Source: Apiospora phragmitis (taxonomy: Eukaryota; Ascomycota; Sordariomycetes; Amphisphaeriales; Apiosporaceae). From it: a stretch of DNA of 64,000 nt. Position numbers and translations under genes: made by a program. The notes under the pieces are model-generated. The model had not been told where the DNA came from. It did no database searches and saw only the letters and a program-made list of their open reading frames with translations. This document shows positions 45,082 through 54,839 of this stretch, piece after piece (position 1 is the stretch's first letter; each line of letters starts with the position of its first letter). The DNA lies in contig JAQQWL010000015.1 in the NCBI GenBank assembly GCA_038363925.1, forward strand, positions 930,001 to 994,000, in the 5' to 3' direction.

Positions 45082-47222
45082 TTACATATTTGTCCTCCGA
45101 TACCGACAGCAGCTCTCGCCGCACAAGCACTTCTTGTCCAGCCCCTTCCAGTACTTGTCCCCGTAGTCGACCGTGACCTCGGCGCCGGCCTCGATGCCCT
45201 TGCTGACGAGGATGACACGCTGCGTGTTCATCCAGGTGAAGCGGTGGTACTGGGCGTTGGGGTTGCAGCTATGGTTCACGAAGCGCGTGAAGTTGCCCTG
45301 GCTGCCCTGCCAGATCTGGTACTTCTCGGTCCTCCCCGCAACCCCCGACCCGGACGAGGATGTGCCGCCGGCTGCCGAGTAGGGGGACGTGGAAGACGGA
45401 GTCGTCAGGCTGCTCTCGAAGACGTCGACGTCCTGGTAGCCCCGCGTCACGAGCCCGACGAACTCCCCCACGGGTGCGCCCCGCTCGAAGGCGCATAGGG
45501 CCAGGAGGCCGTTGTTGCGGCCGTCGGGGTCCGGAACACGAGCACGGGGCTCGGGTTAGTCTTGGTGCAGCCGAAAAGGGACGGGAAACAGTAGCAGGCG
45601 TTCCGGCTGGGGACGTCGGACTGCTCCTTGCCGCAGGGTCTCGCAGGTAGGCAGGGCTTCGATTTGTCCACCGCCTTGCCGCAACATCGCTGCCCCGGTC
45701 GGCGGCATCCAGCGAGGGTCGTCCCCTCCCCAGGCGGCGTGGTCGATGACGGAATCGTCGATCTGGCGGAAGGCGAAGTCCGGGTTCCACTGCAGGTACG
45801 TGTTGCGCAGCGGTACGGGCCGCGAGCCGTCGAGCGCGACGACCCAGTCGTGGGGGTGGCCCGTGTAGACGCGGTCGCACGGCTCGCCGACGACGGCGGG
45901 TAGCTGGCGCCAGTGCGGGTGCAGGGTGTCGGCGGCGACCTCGAGCGCGGGCCGCAGGCTGCGTAGGCGGCCCAGGCTGTCGGGGTCGAAGCCGATGCGG
46001 TACTTGCAGAAGCGGTAGATGCCCATGCCGCTGAAGATGAGCGTGGTCCAGCCGCCGGCGTCCTTGATCTCCTTGTAGCCGCGCCATATGTACATCTTGT
46101 TGCGCAGCTCCTTCTCCGTCCAGCCGAAGTCGGCGCACGCCTGCTGGATCGCCGCCTTGTTGTGCTTGGTCCGCGACACGGCCGGGCTGGCGGCGGCGCA
46201 GCTGTCGACGTACTCCTCGAAGTGCTCGACCCAGCGCGCCTGCACGATGACCTCGAGGGAGCGGCAGGCGCGGCTCGCCTGCGTCACTTGGCGGCAGAAC
46301 GCGTTGCTCTGGCTGAAGGAGCTGTCCGGGGGGCGGGTGGCGGACCGGCTGAGGTCGCCATGTTGTTGCTGCTCTTGGTGGCTGGGCATGACCGTCAATC
46401 GGTTGCTAGCTTGCCCATCCTGGTCCTCAATCTGCCAAGGACCCTGCAGATGTCGCGGACTCAAATCGATGTCGCCGTGGATCTGTTCCCATATGCCGCC
46501 GATGAGTTTGTCCAGTGTCGAAGGCTTCAGGAAGTGTCCGACCGGCTTGACCTTGCGACGCTTCGGGAACTTGTCGCCGCTATGGATCTGCCGCTGGCTA
46601 TCCGCCTCGGCCTCGAAAGATGCAGCGTTTACCTTGGCGGGTCGAAGCCCACTCAAGTCCTTTCGCTGATTGCTCTCGGGCGAAGGCTCAGGGGTGACGT
46701 TGCGCGAGTTGCCCGCCGTCGACAGGCCGTCAGAGACCGTGGCGGCGTGCTCCGCTTTAGCTGGGTTATCCAATCGATGAGCATCATGTGCTGAGGGGTA
46801 TAATGACGCCGGGCTTCTCCAAGCTGGGCGAGTCTGGAATGATCTGCGCGTTGGGCGTGGCAGTAGCAGTCACGGGCGAAGGCGATTGAATGCTCGCGAT
46901 GCTCGACAGATCCACAAAATGCTGCGGTGGCGCGAAGGTTGATTAGTACGATGATGCAAGCTTTCAACGACGAATCGTTCAATTGGAGGGGATATGGATG
47001 TGCTACCGAAACCACCATGCCCGGCGTTGATTGGCGGATGAGGTGCGCGGGACGTTCCTCGAGACATGCTTCAATGCGTAGCACGGGGTTCTGCAGGCTC
47101 TGGAGGGCGGTCCAGTCGAAATTGGAATTCCTCAGCTGCTCCACCAGCGACCGGCTGATGTGCTCTCGGAGAATCTCCTCCTGCTGGCTCCTGTCGCTGT
47201 CGGCAGGAGACGACGCCATCAT
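45082..47222 (-). pseudogene. SET-domain protein, frameshifted
   Basis: Starts at the ATG at 47222 (MMASSPADSDRSQQEEILRE). An intron spans 47006-46922 (GTAGCA to CGCAG), after which HFVDLSSIASIQSPSPVTAT continues. A frame change near 46785 leads to the long middle frame: RRKVKPVGHFLKPSTLDKLI, SLEVIVQARWVEHFEEYVDS, KMYIWRGYKEIKDAGGWTTL and VYTGHPHDWVVALDGSRPV. Another change at a GGGG run near 45690 gives KPCLPARPCGKEQSDVPSRN, and a third at CCCC near 45529 gives RNNGLLALCAFERGAPVGEF. The C-terminal SET half is intact: NFTRFVNHSCNPNAQYHRF with the NHSC motif, GAEVTVDYGDKYW and the post-SET CLCGESCC. The domain order fits fungal SET proteins predicted to methylate lysines. All later shifts are single-base changes in C/G runs, so base errors could explain part of them. 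Confidence 0.75.
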
Positions 47223-47676
47223 TGCTCGCGGGAAAATGCCTCCGGATGTGTGGATTGATTTGATTGATGGAGGGGACGTCCGACGTACATCTTTGCCCGT
47301 GGATGGATGATCAGGGCGGAGTCTGTCTTGTTGCCCGATGAGATGTTTTCCTGTTGCCCCGCCGGCAATTAGAATCCTGCCCGGGCAGAACAGAACAGAA
47401 CGCCCGGGCCCCACGTAGCTAAACTTTTAACCGTTGAAGCAACTTCGCCCATCATGACGCCATAATGGCTTTCTTTTTCCTCGTCTAAATATCAGGTACA
47501 CATTACCGTAATCTTTGCATTTGCATTAAGATGTCGGGAAAACCCGGTGGGAAAACCGCCATCAAGACTATATCTGATCTTCCAACCTTTGTCCGGATAA
47601 CCCAGAACGCCCGCCCAAGTACGATCCTGCACATAGTCGTAGCTCCGCGCTATATGGCATGTGCATTGGCTTCCAT
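47223..47676. other. Intergenic, no gene recognised
   Basis: Upstream region of the SET gene. Nothing else seen. Confidence 0.5.
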
Positions 47677-48271
47677 CTAGTCTAAATAGATAATGTAGAA
47701 CTCCTCATAGCTCTCGGACCCCCACTGACCATTTACAATCTTGCCGTTTGATCGAAGGAAAACTTCGGGGAATTTGATGGACTCGAAAGCATTCGAAGCA
47801 TCGCCAGAGGTTCTGCGAATTCGGAATAATTCATACGTGTCCCTTTTGGGATCTGCGGTGCTCCAAAATTGGCAGTTGACGAGACGCCAGCGCCTGGACC
47901 GATCTTCTTCTTCTCCTTGGCGACAGCATTCCCATCAAGCCGCAAGTAAACGCCTGGACTACCCGATGCCCGGATCTGAGATTCAAGTTAGTTAAAGCAA
48001 CACTCCTTGAACCCATTTCAAGAGAAAACGAATAGTGTCTTCCCGACAGTAAACCGTGACATGACTAGGTGTGCTTGTGAGGCTTCTTACAGAGTATCTG
48101 CCATCCTCGTATCTCTCAAGATACAGGGTTTCGCTGTCTCCAATGGCCTTGGAGCAGCTGACCTTGCCTCCTCCACCACTCTCAGGTTTTATTCAGTCCA
48201 ATGGGAATAACAGAGAGGAAGGTGCCAAATTGCTTGGACCGAATGGCACACTTGGTGGCTGTGTAAGACAT
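47677..48271 (-). pseudogene. Decayed beta-trefoil (fascin-like) protein gene
   Basis: From the ATG at 48271 the minus strand reads MSYTATKCAIRSKQFGTFLS, then a stop. The next pieces are KVSCSKAIGDSETLYLERYE (about 48110-48170), GSPGVYLRLDGNAVAKEKKK (about 47905-47965) and VNCQFWSTADPKRDTYELFR with SIKFPEVFLRSNGKIVNGQW (about 47700-47885). It ends EEFYIIYLD at a TAG at 47677-47679. The recurring pattern of a VYLR-D-G strand, a V-x-C/G turn and a ExF/ELF strand is that of beta-trefoil lectin or fascin-like repeats. Stops and frame changes separate the pieces. Intact length would be about 195 residues. Its 5' end lies less than 300 bp from RIP-degraded element B. Confidence 0.55.
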
Positions 48272-48544
48272 GATGATAGAACGTTCTGATGTGAGTAAGT
48301 GAAATAGCGGAAGTAAGGGCCAATCTTGGTCAGATAGTGTCGATTGCTATGTTATGGCGTTTTATTCGAAGTGAGGATAAGGTAGTTGACGAAGAGTGTG
48401 AAGAGACTCACATACTTATATATAATGTATGCAAAGCTTTCTCGGGAAATAGTGCTTACTTTAACTTTAAGTTGATTATAAGGCCGAAATGTATTATAAG
48501 CTTAAGATCTGCTCTAAACTAAACGAGCTTTACTTTTAAAGGTA

Positions 48545-48590
48545 ACGTATCCTATAAGCGAATATCCCACACAAGCGAATGTCCCACTTT
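48545..48590 (+). repeat. Left terminal inverted repeat of element B
   Basis: Contains two copies of AAGCGAATR; pairs with 50360-50405 with only C-to-T type differences. Confidence 0.82.
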
Positions 48591-50359
48591 TATAAATTTC
48601 CTTATAGCCTTAACCTTTTTTTATATTCTTTTACGTTTAAAAATATTATAACTTTAAAAAGAGAGTAATATAATTCTAGCGTTTTAAGCGCTTTAAAAAA
48701 ACTTAACTTTAAATATATAAAAGGCTATATTAATTTATTACGTCTTATTAAAAACTTTATAGCGTAAACGAAATAATTAACTTATACGACGCGAAATATT
48801 TACGAATTTTCGAAAGCTTTTAAATTTTAAAGAAAATGCGATTATTTAATATATTATTAATTTAAATACGTAATCGTTTCCTCCTCGGCTAAATAATATA
48901 AAAGATATAGCGAATCGATTATTTAGTTTACGCGACGCGGGACGTGTCGGCGTTAATTAAACTTTTAATTTCGTATAATAATAACTAAACCTCTAAACGC
49001 GTTTTAATTAAAGAATTAATTATTAAAAAGTCCTTTATAAAAATCCCGACGCGTATCGCGCATAATTTACCCTCGTACGGAATATAATTTATAAATACGA
49101 GATTTAAAAAGAGAATATTTATAATTTTAATAAAACCGGCTTTCTTATAAGCTAAATCTCGTCCGAAATAATCGTAACCACCTTCAATTAACGCGGAAGG
49201 CTTAGGGTAATATAATAAAAGAACCGGGAATAAGTTATAATTATTTATAGCGTTAGATTACACGGTTACGCCATCCCTCCATATATTATCTTTATTAAAA
49301 AAACGTACCTCTTTCCTTAATATAAAAACAGCCCATTACCGAAGAATTAAATAATTATAATTATTAAAAATAACTAAACTATAAATAAAAAAAGCGAGGA
49401 TTAAATTCGATATTTTAATTAATATATTAAGTCTCGTATAAAAAGTCGTTATCGCTTTTTAATCTTAAACGGTTATAAAAGTTATTATTTAATAGCTTTT
49501 AAACTTTATTATAAAAAGAACTCGATTATTATACTTTATATATTTTCTTATTTATTATATAAGCTTTAACCTCTTAATATCAGCTGTTTTTATATATTAA
49601 AAAAGGCGTATAAAAAAGAAATTAAATGTTTTATACGGGCGTATATTACTTATATTTTAAAAGAGGGCTTCCTACTAGCGTTTTTAAAAGCGTTCTAAGC
49701 GACTTTCACCGTTTCGAATATATAAGGAAGCTTTCGAAAGATAAGACTCGTCCCGTACTATCTAGAATATATTATTTCATAATTAGATATAAAGTTACGT
49801 ATTTTAATACCTCCGGGGACGTTTTACGGCCTACTTATTCTTTAAGAATTAAAAACCTTAAACAACTCGATTAAGGTTTAATCTTAAACCGAATACGTTT
49901 AAAACCGTATCGTATAGTATTAAAATAACTTTCCGATATTTATTTTAATTAGTTTTAATTAAATCGTAAAAGTTATAACGTATATTATATACCGAGTTAC
50001 TCTTTTAAAAGGTAAGAACGCGACACTTCGAAAAGTAAATAAGATACTTAGCCAGCGCCGCCGTATAAAAAAGAAACGGCTATAAAATAAAAGATTACTT
50101 CGTATATAAGCTAAAAAAAACTTATAATTTTAAAAGGACGTTAATAAATAGTTATAAAACGAATCGCGTCGAAAGAGTAATTATACGAGGACGTTTAAAA
50201 CACGCTTATAACGCTATAAAATCTACGGAAAACTCGGGTATAATACGCGCACTTATTAGAATAATATAAACGTATTTAGAGATAAGGATTCCGATTAATT
50301 ATAATATATTAAATACGTTGTGGTAAAATTAACTTATATTTTATTAAAAAAGGTGTAAA

Positions 50360-50405
50360 AGAATAAGACATTCGCTTATATAAGATATTCGCTTATAAGA
50401 TACGT
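50360..50405 (-). repeat. Right terminal inverted repeat of element B
   Basis: Inverse partner of the left end, followed directly by the TA duplication at 50406-50407. Confidence 0.82.
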
Positions 50406-50407
50406 TA

Positions 50408-50800
50408 GTTTTAATTAAATTAAAAGGTTTAGTTTATAAAAAGATTCGACTTAAGTTATTAATATATTAACTATATTAATTAACTAGTTAATTAATTAAT
50501 GTTTTTAATTATTTAAAAGCTTATAGTTTAATTAATTAATAGTTAATTAATTAATTAACTAATTTATATTATTTAATATTAAGTTATTTATTTTACTTAT
50601 TAACTTTATTATTATAACTATATATTAATATATATTACTTTATTATTTATTTTATTTATTATTTTTATTATAATTAATAAAAATATCGAGTTAATTTTAT
50701 AAATAATACCGGCTTTATATTAAAATTAAAGCGTTAACAAGGTTTTTATAATTATAATATTAAAAAAGTAGCGAGCTATAATTAATAAGCGAAAAAAGCC
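50408..50800. other. AT-saturated stretch outside element B
   Basis: Composition stays as AT-rich as inside the element, with TTAATTAA-type palindromes near 50480-50560, although the transposon end has been passed. This implies either another RIP-degraded repeat of unknown type or spread of RIP into flanking DNA. No coding relic was readable. Confidence 0.6.
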
Positions 50801-50835
50801 TTACATTAACCTAATACACCTAAACACCACCAGGT

Positions 50836-50955
50836 GGTGGCTCACTAAGGTAATCTCTTGGTTAATTGGTGTGATACACCAAAAGGCTCTTGGTTGGTGG
50901 CTCACCAAGGCTGTATGGTTAGTTGGTTGCCAATCATGGTGGTTTCGGTTGGTGC
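50836..50955. repeat. Imperfect 60-bp direct repeat
   Basis: GGTGGCTCACTAAGG at 50836-50850 recurs as GGTGGCTCACCAAGG at 50896-50910, and TGGTTAATTGGT is followed in the second copy by TGGTTAGTTGGT. A CCACCAGGTGG palindrome lies just before the first copy. Confidence 0.65.
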
Positions 50956-51752
50956 ATTGACAGCCTTGGATTCGGCAGGAAAGAAGGCTCGGCAAGAAAG
51001 AAGGTTCGGCACGGGCCGGATAGTAATAATGATAGTAAGCCTTAATTTGTCGTCCATCCCAAGGCCTCAGCCTTATGCAGACGTGAGTCTTTGCTATAAG
51101 CTGCTATGCTACAGTAGCAACCCTTGTCTTTTCACAAGGGTTGACATGAGCACACCCGATAGCTTGTATAGCTACTGTAGGGTGTCTATCATATTCATTC
51201 GAAATGGCCCAGAAGATGCATCCCATCCACCATATCTGTGAGATTTAGGTCTGGAGGAGTACGTTGTGCCGCCCTAAGAGGGTATGATCAGCCGCCTCTA
51301 GGGAGCACTGTCGGATTAGGGAGACGGGTCGGTGAGACGACATCGAAAGTCAGAAAGCGGTCAAGTTGGTTTGAGGGATCAGAGGAAGAGTATGAGTGTC
51401 GCGGCATGTAAGTATTGATATGGGCCAACCTTTCAGCGGCCAAGATCCAGACAGATTCCTAGGCCGACATGGTTCCCGACACGAGGATCAGAACTGATCG
51501 TGATGCTTTTGCAGCACTCGAAGTCAATTCCATATTACTCAAACGAAATCGCAACTCGTATTGAAATCGAGCATCGCGAAATCAGAGTTGCTATGTTTAC
51601 TCGTATGAGTTTGCTTTACGGCTGCTAATACAAGCAGGTGGAGGAGCACATGCAAGAGTTTCCAGGGGCACATAATTCCATTATTAGTTTATCATACGGC
51701 CCACTAATTACAACTTTCCAGCTCAGATCATTAACCCAGTAGAGAATCGCCC
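50956..51752. other. No gene recognised
   Basis: Lies between the AT-rich block and the secreted-protein gene. Short frames only, none with a recognisable motif. Confidence 0.45.
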
Positions 51753-52139
51753 CTATTTCTCGCGGCAGAATTCGCGGCCACGCTCGGTGCGGTTGGGGTC
51801 GCACACGAGGTTCTGGGTGGCGACACAGGTCAAGCGGTCACCGCCTACTCACAGGTTAGTTACACCTCGTCAATTTCCGAGCCACCAGAGAGAGGGTGGT
51901 ACTGCGGGGGTTTAATACTCACAGTTGGCGCTGCCCGAAGGGACGCATTTGCCTTGCTGGCCGTTGACGTTGCAGAAGTCTTGCTTCAGGCTGGTGTTGG
52001 CGACGCAGCAGGAGCCCGAGGGCACGGGCCGGTTGGCGTTGGACTGGCGGCGGGCGAGGCCGGCGCTCTGGTCTTCGACGAAGCCGGCGCTAGCGAGGCC
52101 GGCCAGGGCGACGATGACGGGGAGAATAGTGAACTGCAT
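51753..52139 (-). CDS. Small secreted cysteine-rich protein
   Basis: Two exons, 52139-51923 and 51844-51753, with a 78-bp intron (GTGAGT to GTAG, CTAAC branch site upstream), 102 residues. The signal peptide MQFTILPVIVALAGLASAG is followed by a short pro-region ending near RR (SAGLARRQSNA), a possible Kex2-type site. The mature part has eight cysteines: SCCVANTSLKQDFC, GQQGKCVPSGSANC, LTCVATQNLVC and the last in REFCREK. All eight could pair into four disulfides. It is not a hydrophobin: there is a single CC pair. Such small secreted proteins are frequent effector candidates in plant-associated fungi, which is inference here. It lies about 1.3 kb from the RIP-degraded block and is intact. Confidence 0.8.
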
Positions 52140-54839
52140 CTTGAGGGCTGGTTTGGTATCGTATTTGATTATGACAGTTGCTGGTTGGCGTAATTGGTAT
52201 CGTACTAGGGAATGGGAAGAGGCCGGCCCTGGAAAGTATTAAACTTATGTCAAATAAGCTGGGTTGAGAGAATGGAATGCTTCTTTCAGACTCCTGGGCA
52301 CATTGGAGGCGACGGCCTCAGGCCTTTATACGGAGGCCAAGTGCACATCGCATCGTCCGGGTGACACGGCGTAGCTCGAGCGGTCTTGCTGCTACCACAT
52401 GACTCCAGATTGGGGTGTTGTTCGACAGGGTTGTTGCGAGGACTGACCCCTGAAGCTCCTGGAATGGGTAAGGGGATCTGTTAGCCACGAGCTTTGATTG
52501 GCGGGATCTGCTCCTGTCAGTGGTTGCCAAGGGATGCAATGCACCACGAAAAGACCGGATGGAGGTTGGGAAGTTGAGATTGGGTAGGATTAGCCCGCCC
52601 CTAAGCTAAGATGATGAGACGGGTTTCAGGGGCGGCCCACTCTTGACCGAGTTTGTCCCAACCTGCTGGGTCACATCGCCAAGCGCCGACTGCGACGTTT
52701 CGTGCACGTCTCTTGGTTATTAAAGAAAAGAATAAGTATCTCTTAGATTCGTTTTTTTTAACAGCGGCTGGTGCGAAGGGGCAGGCACTGTTACGATGAG
52801 CTGTCTTGCTATCCCGGCCATCTTGATCCACCCACATTGAGTTAGTGCGCCTGAATAGTCGAACAGGCCTATACTTACTTTACCTGGAGCTAGTCAGATC
52901 CTCGTGACTTTCTTCGAGGCTAAGAAAGTAGTAGCAGAATTGTTACTTCCTTCATCCATATCCTATGCAGTAACAGAATGAACTATGGAGTACACCATCA
53001 TAGGTAAAGGCAGGAGTTGGGATGATAGATTTATCCTGGTTCTCGCTTCCCCATAATCCACAGCCGCGTATGCATATCTAAGGTTAAGAATTTCCATGGG
53101 TTCGATGGGACGTGTTGGAGTTTTGATGCAGTCCCTTGTCGGCCACGAGATGAAGACAGCCTAGCTTGCGAACCGGCATTCAGCTGGCCCACTTGGAGCG
53201 GACCCTTAAAAGAAGCATATCAACCTTGTCAAGTTTCAGCTCCTTGCGTTGCCCGAACAAGAATAACCATTGGCGCATTCCATTTATCTAAATCCAGCCG
53301 TTCCATCTTGCCGCACATCGTGGCCGTCGCTTGGGCGGTAGGCTGAAGAACCGGTCCCTGTATGGCAGGAAGCAGGAGGGAGCAAAACCTGTCCATAATG
53401 GTAGGACTGACTATCGGAGGAGCAGTCTGCCAGTTGATCGGGATTGAGCATACCTACCTACATAAGTAATAGCACCACGGCACACAACCAGTGCTTCAAC
53501 CAAGGCAACTATGTACCAACCTAATCCCTAACACGAGAACGTAGGTCGAACTCAAGACAAGGGTTATCTTCCAATGCAAGGCTTCTATGACAGTAACAAA
53601 AGCTTATAACAGTATAGCCATGGCTGTTGACGCGATGGTCAGCTTGCTACTAATGCCTTCTTGCACTTGTGTTATATTAGATATTATGCAATGCCCTTGG
53701 CCACTTCAGTGCTCCCCTCACAGAAAAGCAAAACATACAAACATATATAAGGTCGATAACACCCGCTCCGCGAACCAGTCCAACTATCATAATAGATACC
53801 ACCCTCCTCTATACGCTTATGGTTCGTCGTCAATTGAAGCTGGCATGACCCCTCCGTTCTCCCATCTCAACTTCTGCTGGTGGACTTTCTTCTGCCGTTT
53901 TCCGGTCCAGCTAGCGAAGGCAGTCGCCTTCGTTGCCATCCATAGTATCATGGTGGCCGTCGCTCCTTTCCCAGGCAGTGGTTGTTGCTGTATTGCACAT
54001 GTGTTCAAGGCTACAGAGGTATGAACAGGACAACTTCTTCTCCCATCGGTAGCTGTAGCAGTAGCTAGTAATCAAGAAACACAACTCTTATTTTGATAGT
54101 TCTAGATCTGTCCTGTTACTTGTTGTCCTGGAAGGAGTCGATAGCAATCGTCGTGAGGGGCCCCCCGTTGACCTCTGAATTGGCTCCGAGTCGGGAGAGC
54201 CCGATGCCCCGGTAGGGATCTGGACCGTGGTGAGACCAACTACACCGGCTGTGATGATGTTCACTAATCGGTTTAATGCCGTGAAGCCATGTAGGTCAGA
54301 CGAGGAAGGCTACCCAATAAGATGCTCTAATGAGAGTGAGCCTCTCTTCGGGAATCAGATGAACGGAAAGAACCCGCCTTGGCATATGCAAGCCGTAGCT
54401 ATTAACAGCCAATCAAGCAGGGAGCTAAGGCCCGGTAAGACGGATAGGGAAGGTGCCACTCGAAAGTACCACCAGTAAGCCAATCGACTAGGGAGCGGAC
54501 GACGGTCTGGCTCACAGTGACCTGATCAAGGAGGGCGGTGAAATGAATATGGGGATCAACTGTTTCCTTTTTATACGAAATAGATATTAGTGCATGTGTA
54601 GAACTCTTATTGTAGGCATGGTGCAACTGTTTCAATCCGAAGTTGGATATCGAGAGAAGTACCATAAGCGCACTTAGTGCTTACTTACGTAAGTATCTAG
54701 TCTATGCCTTTCAGATAACACTAGTTCGTTGGTGTGGAACCCTCTGCTCCTTCTTCCGTCTCTCACTCCTTCCAACCTACCTGGATCCGTAGCACTTGAG
54801 CGCAACTTCCAGTGTCGCCAGCATTACAGTCAAGGAGGA
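52140..54839. other. Gene-poor stretch, no gene recognised
   Basis: The left part is the upstream region of the secreted-protein gene. Open frames such as 53587-54024 (plus) lack motifs. No tRNA, repeat or transposon end was seen. Confidence 0.4.

Larger units (their letters stand above)
48545..50405 (+). mobile_element. RIP-degraded pogo/Fot1-like transposon, 1.86 kb (element B)
   Basis: Inverted ends of about 45 bp begin ACGTATCCTATAAGCGAATA on the left and ACGTATCTTATAAGCGAATA on the right read inward. They are flanked by TA at 48543-48544 and 50406-50407. Within the aligned ends every difference I can see is C on the left and T on the right. The interior is AT-saturated. A plus-strand transposase relic can be read through stops: FLIS-x-ISSEIIVTTF, then RGRLRVI, KNRE and a stop where Trp is expected, then VIIIYSVRLHGYAIPPYIIF at about 49240-49300. 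This is the DDE_1 core of Fot1/pogo transposases. Sequence and ends differ from element A, so this is another family. Confidence 0.85.

Noticed and set aside
49626..49874. 82-codon open frame inside element B
   Set aside because: It is AT-saturated sequence inside a RIP-degraded transposon; any coding meaning is residual transposase at most.
51925..52242. 105-codon plus frame over the small secreted protein
   Set aside because: Antisense of the signal-peptide exon, which has coherent splice sites and cysteine pattern on the minus strand.
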